This document shows, piece by piece, positions 8,999 through 17,696 of a stretch of 64,000 nucleotides of DNA; within the stretch, counting starts at the first letter, position 1, and the number at the start of each line of letters is the position of its first letter. This DNA comes from Streptomyces sp. Root431 (GTDB lineage Bacteria > Actinomycetota > Actinomycetes > Streptomycetales > Streptomycetaceae). Both the position numbers and the translations under genes were made by a program. The stretch spans positions 554,951-618,950 of the forward strand of contig NZ_LMEI01000007.1 of NCBI RefSeq assembly GCF_001426585.1. The letters run 5' to 3'. The notes beneath the pieces are model-generated. The model was not told the origin of the DNA. It searched no databases and saw only the letters and a list, made by a program, of their open reading frames with translations.

Positions 8999-9028
8999 AC
9001 GCCCGGAGGGATCGTTCCCTCCGGGCGT
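8999..9028 (-). terminator. intrinsic terminator of the M4 protease gene
   Basis: Perfect 13-bp stem ACGCCCGGAGGGA / TCCCTCCGGGCGT with a TCGT loop, between the protease stop (9077) and the response regulator start (8972). No U-tract follows, as is common in Streptomyces. Confidence 0.8.
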
Positions 9029-9076
9029 CCGTTGCCTACGTCAATTCATTCGCTTCTTCAGGCGGGTCTTCCCGGG

Positions 9077-11107
9077 TTACGGGAAGGTCAGCTTGAAGGC
9101 GTTGATGTAGCCGGTGTCGATCGAGGCCTTGTCCTGGACGCGGAGCTTCCAGGCGCCGTTCGCCACCTCCGAGGAGGCGTTCACGGTGAAGGTCTGGACG
9201 ATGTTGTCGGCGCTGCCGCCGGAGCGGTTGCTCAGGCTGTAGACCGAGCCGTCGGGCGCGACGAGGTCGACGACGAGGTCACCGCGGTAGGTGTGGACGA
9301 TGTCCACGCCGACGGCGAGGGTGCTCGGGGCGTTGCCGGTGATCCCGGTGACGTTGACCGTCGAGGTGACCGCGGCGCCGTTGTCCGGGATGGACACGTC
9401 GGCGGTGTTCTCGAAGACCGTGCCGGTCGGCGGGTTGCCACCACCGGAGCGCGGGCCCACGTTGATGGCGGCCCAGGCGTCCTCGACGGCCGCGACCTCG
9501 GGGCTGGTGGCGCCGTAGAGCGCCTTGGCGACGTCGACCGTGCCGGTGCGGGCACCGGCGTAGTTCGTGGTCGTGCCCCACTTGGTGGTGAGCGCCTTGA
9601 ACCAGATCAGCGCGGCCTTGTCCCGGCCTATGCCGGTGACGGGCAGGCCGTCGGAGGTCGGCGAGTCGTAGGTGACGCCGTTGATCGTCTTCGTTCCGCT
9701 GCCCTCGGAGAGCAGGTAGAAGAAGTGGTTCGCCGGGCCCGAGGAGTAGTGGACGTCGATGCCGCCGATGCCCGAGTACCACGCGTCCTTGGACGAGCCG
9801 TCCTTGCTCGGCTTGTCCATGTAGCGGAGCGGGGTGCCGTTGCCGCGGATGTCGATCTTCTCGCCGACCAGGTAGTCGCCCTTGTCCTGGGCGTTGTTGG
9901 CGTAGAACTCGACGGCCGCCGCGAAGATGTCCGAGGTGGCCTCGTTGAGGCCGCCGGACTCGCCGCTGTACTGGAGGCCCGCGGTGTTGGAGGTGACGCC
10001 GTGGGTCATCTCGTGCGCGGCCACGTCGATGGACGTGAGCGGCTTGAGGTTGCTCGCGCCGTCGCCGTACGTCATGCAGAAGCAGGAGTCCTGCCAGAAC
10101 GCGTTGACGTACGCGTTGCCGTAGTGGACGCGGGAGTACGCGCCGACACCGTCGCCCCGGATGCCGTTACGGCCCTGGACGTTCTTGTAGTAGTCCCACG
10201 TGAGCGCGGCACCGTAGTGCGCGTCGGCGCCCGCGGTCTCCTTGTTCTGCGGAGTCCCGTTGCCCCAGACGTCGGTGGTGTTGCTGAACAGCGTCCCGGT
10301 GCCCGACGAACCCCCGTTGAGGTTGTACGTCTTGTGGTTGCCGCGGGTCGTGTCCGTCAGGGTGTACGACGGCGCCGTGCCGAGCGTGACCTGGCCGCTG
10401 TACTGCGTGTTGCCGGTGCCGGTCTCGACGGCCTGCCACTCGTACAGCTTCTTGCCGGTCTTCGCGTCCGTGACGACGTGCAGCTCGTTCGGCGTGCCGT
10501 CGTGCTGGAGGCCGCCGACGACGGTCTCGTACGCGAGGACGGGCGCGCCCTGCGCCATCCACACGACCTTGCGCGGGGCGCGGTCGGCGGCGGCCTTCTT
10601 GGAGCCGTCCGCCTGGGCGAGGCCGACGGCCTGCTTCTCGGCGGCGGCCGGCGCGACGGTCGCACCGGTGTCGACGTTCTTCAGCTCCGCGCGGGACGAC
10701 TTGGAGACGCTCCGGGTCGCACCGGCCTTGGACTCCTCGACGATCAGGTCGCCACCGAGGACGGGCAGTCCGGCGTAGGTGCGCTCGTAGCGCGTGTGGG
10801 TCGTGCCGTCGCGGTCCTGCACGACGTCACGGACGACCAGCTTCTCCTGGGCGCCGAGGCCGAGCGTCTTGGCCGTGGCGGCCTTGTCGGCGTCGGCGGC
10901 CTTGATGAGCGCGGTGCGCTCGGCGGGGGTGAGGTCGGCCGGGAGCTTGCCGGGGTTCGCCGCCGAGCCCTGCTGGGCCTTGGGGGCGATGGTCCAGGGG
11001 CCGTCGGCCGCGGTGGCGGAACCGGTCTGGACGCTCACGGCGAGCATGGCGGCGGCAGCGATCAGAGCGCCGGTCGCGGTGGCACGGCGGCTGGGCGTGG
11101 ATCTCAC
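9077..11107 (-). CDS. secreted M4 (thermolysin/griselysin-like) zinc metalloprotease with C-terminal P-domain
   Basis: 676-residue preproenzyme. A signal peptide (1-33, cut near ATA-A) is followed by FTP/PepSY-type propeptide (~55-225). The M4 catalytic domain carries HEMTH at 365-369 and the third zinc ligand E389 in GGLNEATSD. The C-terminal ~115 residues form a proprotein-convertase P-domain (NTADVSIPDNGAAV... YRGDLVVDLVAPDGS), which usually mediates stability or substrate binding. CFC in SCFCMTYGD before the active site is typical of actinobacterial members. It is secreted and degrades extracellular protein. It is monocistronic, with its own terminator and a 200-nt upstream region. Confidence 0.95.
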   Translation of the reverse strand: MRSTPSRRATATGALIAAAAMLAVSVQTGSATAADGPWTIAPKAQQGSAANPGKLPADLTPAERTALIKAADADKAATAKTLGLGAQEKLVVRDVVQDRDGTTHTRYERTYAGLPVLGGDLIVEESKAGATRSVSKSSRAELKNVDTGATVAPAAAEKQAVGLAQADGSKKAAADRAPRKVVWMAQGAPVLAYETVVGGLQHDGTPNELHVVTDAKTGKKLYEWQAVETGTGNTQYSGQVTLGTAPSYTLTDTTRGNHKTYNLNGGSSGTGTLFSNTTDVWGNGTPQNKETAGADAHYGAALTWDYYKNVQGRNGIRGDGVGAYSRVHYGNAYVNAFWQDSCFCMTYGDGASNLKPLTSIDVAAHEMTHGVTSNTAGLQYSGESGGLNEATSDIFAAAVEFYANNAQDKGDYLVGEKIDIRGNGTPLRYMDKPSKDGSSKDAWYSGIGGIDVHYSSGPANHFFYLLSEGSGTKTINGVTYDSPTSDGLPVTGIGRDKAALIWFKALTTKWGTTTNYAGARTGTVDVAKALYGATSPEVAAVEDAWAAINVGPRSGGGNPPTGTVFENTADVSIPDNGAAVTSTVNVTGITGNAPSTLAVGVDIVHTYRGDLVVDLVAPDGSVYSLSNRSGGSADNIVQTFTVNASSEVANGAWKLRVQDKASIDTGYINAFKLTFP

Positions 11108-11231
11108 GCAGACTCCTTATGCGAGGGGGGTACCGGCGGACCTGGGTGAGCCCGTCCGGGCGGAGCAAGGAGAGCTGTGGAGCACGTTCGGGTGAAGCGG
11201 TGAACATTGATGCGAAGAACCGGGGAGAGAG

Positions 11232-11256
11232 TGACAGGACTGACGGGTACCTGTCA
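11232..11256. promoter_or_regulatory. inverted repeat upstream of the M4 protease gene
   Basis: TGACAGG and CCTGTCA separated by 11 nt, about 125 nt upstream of the protease start, in the 204-nt gap between the regulator 3' end and the protease. The geometry suits a dimeric regulator or a short terminator for the GntR/TetR gene transcribed towards it. No other structure is obvious in this gap. Confidence 0.35.
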
Positions 11257-11311
11257 TGAGGGCATCGGCAAGTTGGCCGGAATTCGTCCGCTGCCCGTAC
11301 GTCCGTGTTCG

Positions 11312-12214
11312 TTAACCGGACGTTTCGCCGATCATGGACGCGATGCCGTCCAACGTTCGCTGAAGCCCGAATTCGAAGAGCGCGTCCAGGTCCAGACCGA
11401 AACCGCCGCCGCTGGTCACGGAGTTCAGCTCGGGGTACGAACCGCCCGCCTGGATCGCGTCGAAGCGTGGCTCATTCTGTTCCATCCACTCGCCGTCGGA
11501 GATCCCCGTGTCCTGCCGCGCCTGCTCCTCCAGATCGTCGGCCATCGACAGGCCCTGCACGTACGCGAAGATCAGCAGATGGGCGTGGAGTTTCTCCGTG
11601 TGCGTCAGCGGAGTCCCCCGCAGCGACCGCAGCACCCACTCCGTGTACGCCATCGCGTTCGGCGTCGCCACCGGCCGCGTGAACGAGGCCATCGCGTGCG
11701 CCATCCACCGGTGCCGGGAGTACACCCCGCGCAGCCAGCGCGCCCCCCGCTCAAGCCCCACCCGCCACTCCGGCGGCACCGGCCCCAACGGCACCTCGCC
11801 GCACGCCGCGTCCGCCATCAGCCGCACCAGCTCCGCCTTGCCCGGCACATGGCGGTACAGCGTCATCGTCGACACCCCGAGCACCGTCGCCACCCGGCGC
11901 ATCGTCAGCGCGTTCAGGCCCTCGGCGTCGGCCAGTTCCAGCGCCGCGTCCACCAGGCGCTTCCGTGACAGCGGCTCCGCGTCCGGGGCCGCGCCCTTCT
12001 GCCCGACCACCACCGTGCCGACCCCCGGCTCCGGCCGCACCAGGCCCTCCCGGCGCAGCACCCCCAGCGCCTTCGTCGCCGTCGCCATCGCCACGCCCCA
12101 CTCGCGCGTCACCGCCCGCGTCGACGGCACCCGGTCGCCCGGCGACAGCTCCCCGGACAGGATGCGGCGGCGCAGCTCCGCCGCGATGGCCAGGTAGGGC
12201 GGCTCGGTCGTCAC
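11312..12214 (-). CDS. GntR-TetR hybrid transcriptional regulator (double HTH)
   Basis: 300 residues with two DNA-binding domains. An N-terminal GntR winged helix (~1-72; LRRRILSGELSPGDRVPSTR, KALGVLRREGLVRPEPGVGT) is followed by a TetR helix-turn-helix (~87-135; ALTMRRVATVLGVSTMTLYRHV) and a TetR_C/AcrR ligand domain. This fused architecture is found in actinomycete repressors of DHA2 exporters. It is divergent from the MFS gene at 12340, and repeated near-palindromic elements lie at 12223 and 12288. It is therefore inferred to repress the exporter and itself until a ligand binds. Confidence 0.9.
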   Translation of the reverse strand: MTTEPPYLAIAAELRRRILSGELSPGDRVPSTRAVTREWGVAMATATKALGVLRREGLVRPEPGVGTVVVGQKGAAPDAEPLSRKRLVDAALELADAEGLNALTMRRVATVLGVSTMTLYRHVPGKAELVRLMADAACGEVPLGPVPPEWRVGLERGARWLRGVYSRHRWMAHAMASFTRPVATPNAMAYTEWVLRSLRGTPLTHTEKLHAHLLIFAYVQGLSMADDLEEQARQDTGISDGEWMEQNEPRFDAIQAGGSYPELNSVTSGGGFGLDLDALFEFGLQRTLDGIASMIGETSG

Positions 12215-12222
12215 GCGGGGGA

Positions 12223-12238
12223 GTGTACTAGTGCGGTC
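12223..12238. promoter_or_regulatory. candidate operator copy 1
   Basis: GTGTACTAGTGCGGTC, 9 bp upstream of the regulator start. It shares 13 of 16 bases with the copy at 12288-12303 and contains the palindrome ACTAGT. A protein bound here would block the regulator's own start, giving autoregulation. Confidence 0.5.
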
Positions 12239-12287
12239 GGGACGGTGTACGCCTTGGTGAGGTGGGAAGTTGGGGGTGTCGGGTGGG

Positions 12288-12303
12288 GTGCACTAGGGCA
12301 GTC
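12288..12303. promoter_or_regulatory. candidate operator copy 2
   Basis: GTGCACTAGGGCAGTC, a direct repeat of the element at 12223-12238, ending 36 bp upstream of the exporter ATG, where it could cover the exporter promoter. Confidence 0.5.
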
Positions 12304-12339
12304 GTGGCCTCGTACGCATCGTGCTGCTTCCTTGCTCCC

Positions 12340-13827
12340 ATGACACTTGCTGAACGTTCTCGGTACGAGACCGGACCCGCTCGCGCCGGGCGCCGCGAAT
12401 GGGTCGCCCTCGGCGTCCTCATGCTGCCCCTGCTCCTCGTCTCCATGGACGTCTCCATCCTCTACTTCGCCATCCCCTCCATCAGCGCCGACCTCCGCCC
12501 CGGCGCCACCGAACAGCTCTGGATCCTCGACACCTACGGCTTCGTCCTCGCCGGACTCCTCGTCACCATGGGCGCCCTCGGCGACCGCGTCGGGCGCCGC
12601 AGGATGCTCCTCGGCGGCGCCGCCCTCTTCGGCGTCGCCTCCGTCGCCGCCGCCTACGCCCACACCCCCGGCGCCCTCATCGGCGCCCGCGCCCTCCTCG
12701 GCCTCGGCGGCGCCTGCCTCATGCCCGCCACCCTCGCCCTGATCCGCAACCTCTTCCGGGACCCGGCCCAGCGCGCCACGGCCGTCACCGCGTGGACCGC
12801 CGTCATGGCGAGCGGCATCTCCCTCGGGCCCGTCGTCAGCGGCGCGCTCGTCGAGCACTTCTGGTGGGGGTCCGTCTTCCTCGTCAACCTGCCCGCGATG
12901 GCCTTGCTGCTCGTCCTCGGGCCTCTGCTGCTTCCCGAGTCCAAGGGAGCGGCCCGCGGTGGGCCGTTCGATCTGGTGAGTGCGGGGCTGTCCCTGGCCG
13001 CTCTGCTGCCGGTTGTGTACGGGATCAAGGAGCTCGCCAAGGAGGGCTGGGCCTCCCTTCCCGCTCTCGCCGTGACCGGTGGGCTGCTGCTCTGCCTGGT
13101 GTTCGTCCGGCGGCAGCGGCGGCTCGCCCATCCCCTGATCGACCTCGGACTGATCCGCACCCGGGCCTACGGCGGGTCCCTCCTCGTCAACCTGCTCGCC
13201 ATGGTCGCGACGGTCGGGTTCGCTGTCTTTCTCACCCAGTACCTGCAGTCCGTGCTCGGGCAGAGTCCGTTCGAAGCGGCCCTGTGGAGCCTCGTCCCCG
13301 CCGGCGGCGTCCTCTTCGCCGCCCCGGTGGCCGCGGCGCTCGCCCGGCGGGTCGACCGGGCGTACGTCATGGGCGGCGGGTTCCTCGTCGCTTCCGGCGG
13401 CTTCGCCTGGCTCGCCGCGATCGACCGGGCCACGCCCTTCTGGGTCGTCCTGGTGGCCAGTGCCCTCTACGCCGCCGGGCTCGTCTCCGCGATGACCCTC
13501 GCCAACGAACTCGCCCTCGGCGCCGCCCCGCCCGAGCGCGCCGGCTCGGCCGCGGCCGTCCTCGAATCGGGGCAGGAGCTGGGCGGGGCGCTCGGCATGG
13601 CGATCCTCGGGTCGATCGGCGCGGCCGTCTACACCGCCGCGATGCCCTCCTCCGCTCCGGCCGCCGCCCGGGAGACGTTGGGGGGTGCGTGGGGGGCGCC
13701 TGCTTCTGTGGTCGATGCGGCTCGGTCCGCCTTTGTCGAGGCCATGGGGGGTGCCGCTGTGGGGGCTGCTGTGTTGATGCTGATTGCGGCCGGGTTGTCG
13801 GTTGCTTTGTTGCGGGCCCGGTCCTGA
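12340..13827 (+). CDS. MFS drug exporter, DHA2/QacA-SmvA type
   Basis: 495 residues with about 14 membrane helices. MDVSILYFAIP in helix 1, LDTYGFVLAGLLVTMGALGDRVGRRR (motif A, split by helix 2) and the LGGACLMPATLALIRNLF region are characteristic of QacA/SmvA-like proton antiporters for cationic or hydrophobic drugs. The frame is open further upstream to 12262, but ATG 12340 places the start just before the basic leader and first helix. No strong Shine-Dalgarno is visible, so the mRNA may be nearly leaderless. It is divergent from a GntR-TetR regulator and is probably its target. Confidence 0.9.
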   Translation: MTLAERSRYETGPARAGRREWVALGVLMLPLLLVSMDVSILYFAIPSISADLRPGATEQLWILDTYGFVLAGLLVTMGALGDRVGRRRMLLGGAALFGVASVAAAYAHTPGALIGARALLGLGGACLMPATLALIRNLFRDPAQRATAVTAWTAVMASGISLGPVVSGALVEHFWWGSVFLVNLPAMALLLVLGPLLLPESKGAARGGPFDLVSAGLSLAALLPVVYGIKELAKEGWASLPALAVTGGLLLCLVFVRRQRRLAHPLIDLGLIRTRAYGGSLLVNLLAMVATVGFAVFLTQYLQSVLGQSPFEAALWSLVPAGGVLFAAPVAAALARRVDRAYVMGGGFLVASGGFAWLAAIDRATPFWVVLVASALYAAGLVSAMTLANELALGAAPPERAGSAAAVLESGQELGGALGMAILGSIGAAVYTAAMPSSAPAAARETLGGAWGAPASVVDAARSAFVEAMGGAAVGAAVLMLIAAGLSVALLRARS

Positions 13828-13833
13828 GTGTGC

Positions 13834-13968
13834 GTGGGGGACGTTCCGGGGGTCGCGTTCGGGACTGCATGATTTACGGCGCCTGCGGGCTCCTTGAGAG
13901 CTCGGCGTTTCTCCTGCGCCACAAATCACGCTCTACGTCCCGAACACGACCCCCTCCACGTCCCCCAC
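13834..13968. repeat. long imperfect inverted repeat between convergent genes
   Basis: The left arm (13834-13875) and right arm (13923-13968) pair over about 42 bp with roughly 36 matches. Matching blocks include GTGGGGGACGT, GGGGGTCG, GTTCGGGAC and TGATTT. Inner arms GGCGC (13878-13882) and GCGCC (13916-13920) continue the stem towards a ~33-nt apical region. It fills the space between two convergent transcription units, so it could act as a two-way terminator. Its size and organisation also suit a REP- or MITE-like dispersed unit. Confidence 0.65.
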
Positions 13969-13980
13969 TCCCGCCGTCGT

Positions 13981-15834
13981 TCAGCCCACCAGGCTGTCCC
14001 GCCAGGCCTGGTGCAGGCCCGCGTAGTGGCCGTTGCCCGAGACCAGGGTTCTTGGCGTGCCGTCCTCGACGATCCTGCCCGACTCCATCACGAGCACGCG
14101 GTCCGCCACTTCGACCGTTGAGAGGCGGTGGGCGATGACCACCGCCGTACGGCCCGCCAGGACCGTGTCCATCGCCCGCTGCACGGCCCTCTCGCCCGGC
14201 ACGTCCAGCGAGCTCGTCGCCTCGTCCAGGATCAGGACCGCCGGGTCCGCCAGGAGCGCCCGTGCGAAGGCCACCAGTTGGCGCTGGCCCGCCGAGATCC
14301 GTCCGCCGCGCTTGCGCACGTCCGTGTCGTAGCCGTCCGGGAGGCTGGTGATGAACTCGTGGGCCCCGATGGCCTTCGCCGCCCGTTCGATCTCGTCGTG
14401 GGTCGCGTCCGGGCGGCCGATCGCGATGTTCTCCCGCACCGTGCCGGAGAAGAGGAACGCCTCCTGGGTCACCATGACCACGCCCCGGCGGAGTTCCGGT
14501 GTGGCCAGGTCCTTCAGGTCCACTCCGTCCAGGAGCACCCGGCCGTCCGTGGGGTCGTAGAAGCGGGACAGGAGTTTGGCGAGTGTCGATTTGCCCGCGC
14601 CCGTCGCCCCTACCACCGCCACCGTCTGGCCCGCGGGGATCGTCAGGTCGAAGGCCGGCAGGACCTCGCCGCCCGTCCTGTACGCGAAGCGGACCTTCTC
14701 GAAGACCACCTCGCGGCCCGGTGTGCCCGTGCGCTCCGGCAGGTGGTCCGGGGTCGTCGTCTCCGGGACTCCCGGCTCCTGGGCCAGGAGGCCCGCGATC
14801 TTCGCGAGCGAAGCGGCTGCCGACTCGTACGAGTTGAGGAACATGCCGAGGCGGTCGATCGGGTCGTACAGCCGCCGCATGTACAGCACCGCCGCCGCCA
14901 GGACGCCCAGGTCGAGCGTGCCGTCCGCGACGCGGTACGCGCCCCACAGGCACATGCCCGCCACCGCCGCGTTCGCGACCAGGCGCGAACCGACCACGTA
15001 GCGCGCCATCTCCAGGAGCGCGTCGCCGTTGCTGCGCTCGTGGCGGTGGTTGAGCACCGCGAACTCGGCGTCGTTGGTCCGCTCCCGGCGGAACGCCCGG
15101 ACCGGGCGGATCCCGTTCATGGTCTCCGCGAACTTCACGATCACGCCCGCGATCGCCGTGGACCTCTCCGTGTACACCTTGCCCGCGCGGCGCCGGTAGA
15201 GCCGTACCAGCAGGTAGAGGGGGAGGAACGACGCTACGGCCATTGCTCCGATGCCCAGGTCCAGCCAGAGGAGGATCGCCGCGATGGACACGAAGGAGAG
15301 GACTACACCGATCAGTTCCTGGAGGCCCTCCGAGAGCAGCTCGCGGAGCGATTCGACGTCCGTCGTCGAGCGGGAGATCAGCCGGCCCGAGGTGTAGCGC
15401 TCGTGGAAGTCGACGCTCAGGACCTGGGCGTGGCGGAAGATCCGGCCCCGGATGTCCAGCAGGACGTCCTGGTTCACCCGGGCCGCCACCCGGACGAAGG
15501 CGTACTGGAGAAGTCCCGAGAGCGCGGCGCAGAGCAGGTAGCCGAGCGCCACCGCCACCACCGGGCCGTGGTCCCCCGCGCGGAAGGCCGGGACGCCGCG
15601 GTCGATGGCGTACGCCACGAGCAGCGGGCCCGCCTGGACCGCCGCCTCCTTGAGGAGGAGGACCAGCGCGGCGACCGTGACCCGCAGGCGGTGGCCGGCC
15701 AGGAGGGAACGCAGCAGCGCGCCCGTCGCGCCCGGGGGTGCCGGCAGGTCGTCGCGGTCGAAGGGGTCCGTGGGGGGTGTGGGAGGGGGCGTTGTGGGGG
15801 TTGTGGTTTTTGTGGCGACGGCTGTTTCCGTCAT
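13981..15834 (-). CDS. ABC exporter half-transporter (catalytic subunit of heterodimer)
   Basis: 617 residues: an N-terminal six-helix ABC_membrane domain and a C-terminal ATPase. Walker A is GATGAGKST, the signature is the variant ISAGQRQ, and Walker B with D-loop is LILDEATSSLD, retaining the catalytic glutamate. Its start overlaps the stop of the neighbouring half-transporter (ATGA, 15831-15834), so the two subunits are translationally coupled. Family knowledge suggests export of drugs, lipids or peptides; the substrate is unknown. The very G/T-rich 5' coding end (TTTPTTPPPTPP) is a low-complexity cytoplasmic leader. Confidence 0.92.
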   Translation of the reverse strand: MTETAVATKTTTPTTPPPTPPTDPFDRDDLPAPPGATGALLRSLLAGHRLRVTVAALVLLLKEAAVQAGPLLVAYAIDRGVPAFRAGDHGPVVAVALGYLLCAALSGLLQYAFVRVAARVNQDVLLDIRGRIFRHAQVLSVDFHERYTSGRLISRSTTDVESLRELLSEGLQELIGVVLSFVSIAAILLWLDLGIGAMAVASFLPLYLLVRLYRRRAGKVYTERSTAIAGVIVKFAETMNGIRPVRAFRRERTNDAEFAVLNHRHERSNGDALLEMARYVVGSRLVANAAVAGMCLWGAYRVADGTLDLGVLAAAVLYMRRLYDPIDRLGMFLNSYESAAASLAKIAGLLAQEPGVPETTTPDHLPERTGTPGREVVFEKVRFAYRTGGEVLPAFDLTIPAGQTVAVVGATGAGKSTLAKLLSRFYDPTDGRVLLDGVDLKDLATPELRRGVVMVTQEAFLFSGTVRENIAIGRPDATHDEIERAAKAIGAHEFITSLPDGYDTDVRKRGGRISAGQRQLVAFARALLADPAVLILDEATSSLDVPGERAVQRAMDTVLAGRTAVVIAHRLSTVEVADRVLVMESGRIVEDGTPRTLVSGNGHYAGLHQAWRDSLVG

Positions 15835-17621
15835 TTCTCGTTCCCCTCGTCCTTGCCGGACATCAGCCAGGCGTACTCCTCGCTGCTCCGCAGCAGTTCC
15901 TGGTGCGTGCCGACCGCGGCGATCCGGCCCCGGGACAGCAGCGCCACCCGGTCGGCCAGCATCACCGTCGACGGGCGGTGCGCCACGACCAGTGCCGTCG
16001 TCTCGCGCAGCACCTCCCGCAGGGCCGCCTCCACGCGCGCCTCCGTGTGCACGTCGAGCGCCGAGAGAGGGTCGTCGAGGACCAGGAAGCGGGGCTTGCC
16101 GACGACCGCGCGCGCCAGCGCGAGGCGCTGCCGCTGGCCGCCCGACAGGCTCAGGCCCTGCTCGCCCACCTGTGTCTCCGTGCCTTGCGGAAGCCGGTCG
16201 ACGAAGCCGTCCGCCTGGGCCACGCCCAGGGCGCGCCGCAGTTCCGGTTCGCCGGCCTCGGCCGCGGCGCCCATCAGGACGTTCTCCCCGACGCTCGCCG
16301 AGAACAGCGTCGGCTCCTCGAAGGCCACCGACACCAGGGTCCGCAGCCGCTCCCGGTCCATCAGGGCGATGTCCTCGCCGTCCAGCAGGATCCGTCCGCC
16401 CGTCGCCTCGTGCAGGCGCGGGACGAGCGCGGTGAGCGTCGTCTTGCCGGAGCCGGTGCCGCCGACCAGCGCGAGTGTCTCGCCGGGGCGGATGTGCAGG
16501 TCGATCCCGTCGAGGACGGGTGGCGTCCCTTCCGGGGCGTCCGGGTAGCGGAAGGTCACGCCCTCGAACCGGACCCCCTCGGGGCCGTCCACCGCCGAGG
16601 GGGCGGACGTGTCCGGTTCCTCGGTCGCGTCCATCACCTCGAAGTACCGTTCCGTCGCGGTCGCCGCCTCCTGGCTCATCGCGAGGAGGAAGCCGATCGA
16701 CTCGACCGGCCAGCGCAGCGCGAGCGCCGTCGACAGGAACGCGACGAGCGTGCCCGCCGACAGGTCACCGTCCGCCACCTGCACGGTGCCGAGGACCAGC
16801 GCCGCCCCGATGGCCAGCTCCGGTACGACGGTGATGACCGCCCAGATCATGGCGAGCAGCCGGGCCTTGGTCAGCTCGGTGCCCCGCAGCAGCTCGGCGA
16901 GGGCGCGGAAGGCCCGGGCCTGGCTGCGGTGCCGGCCGAAGCCCTTGACGATCCGGATGCCGAGGACGCTCTCCTCGACGACCGTCGTCAGGTCGCCGAC
17001 CTGGTCCTGGGCGCGGCGCGCCACCGTCCCGTACCGGCTCTCGAAGAGCGAGCAGACGATGACCAGCGGCACCACGGGCGTCAGCAGCACCAGGCCGAGG
17101 GACCAGTCCTGGGCGAGCAGCAGCACGTAACCGGCGAGGATCGTCACGCCGTTGACCAGCAGGAAGGTCAGCGGGAAGGCGAGGAACATCCGGACCAGCA
17201 TGAGGTCGGTCGTGCCGCGCGAGAGCAGCTGCCCCGACGCCCACCGGTCGTGGAAGGCGATGGGCAGCCGCTGGAGTCTGCCGTACAGATCGGCCCTCAT
17301 CCGCGCCTCGACCCCGGCGAGCGGGCGCGCCACCAGCCAGCGCCGGTACCCGAAGAGGACGGCCTCGGCGATGCCGAGCAGGAGGAGGTAGAGCGCCCCC
17401 AGCCATACGCCGCTCGGCTCGCGGTCGGTGATGGGCCCGTCGACCATCCACTTCAGGACGAGCGGGATGACCAGGGACAGACAGGAGGCGACGATCGCGA
17501 CGATCGCGGCCGTGAACAACCGTCCCCGCACGGGCCGGACGTACGGCCACAGCCGCAGCAGCACGCGCACCGCGGAGCGGGCGGGGGAGGGGTTCTCTGG
17601 GGGCATGGGTTTCTCGGGCAT
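15831..17621 (-). CDS. ABC exporter half-transporter (degenerate-site subunit of heterodimer)
   Basis: 596 residues with the same two-domain layout as its partner. Walker A is GGTGSGKTT and the signature is canonical LSGGQRQ, but Walker B reads LVLDDPLSALD: aspartate replaces the catalytic glutamate. Paired with the partner's weakened signature, this gives one consensus and one degenerate ATP site, as in TM287/288- or BmrCD-type exporters. It is the first gene of the pair, 75 nt after glgX on the same strand. Cotranscription with glgX is possible but functionally unexplained. Confidence 0.92.
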   Translation of the reverse strand: MPEKPMPPENPSPARSAVRVLLRLWPYVRPVRGRLFTAAIVAIVASCLSLVIPLVLKWMVDGPITDREPSGVWLGALYLLLLGIAEAVLFGYRRWLVARPLAGVEARMRADLYGRLQRLPIAFHDRWASGQLLSRGTTDLMLVRMFLAFPLTFLLVNGVTILAGYVLLLAQDWSLGLVLLTPVVPLVIVCSLFESRYGTVARRAQDQVGDLTTVVEESVLGIRIVKGFGRHRSQARAFRALAELLRGTELTKARLLAMIWAVITVVPELAIGAALVLGTVQVADGDLSAGTLVAFLSTALALRWPVESIGFLLAMSQEAATATERYFEVMDATEEPDTSAPSAVDGPEGVRFEGVTFRYPDAPEGTPPVLDGIDLHIRPGETLALVGGTGSGKTTLTALVPRLHEATGGRILLDGEDIALMDRERLRTLVSVAFEEPTLFSASVGENVLMGAAAEAGEPELRRALGVAQADGFVDRLPQGTETQVGEQGLSLSGGQRQRLALARAVVGKPRFLVLDDPLSALDVHTEARVEAALREVLRETTALVVAHRPSTVMLADRVALLSRGRIAAVGTHQELLRSSEEYAWLMSGKDEGNEK

Positions 17622-17696
17622 CAGGGCCGACCCTACGGTTCACCACTGACACGTCTCATCCGGTTTTCCGATCGCCCTCCTCGGCCGGCCGCCGTC

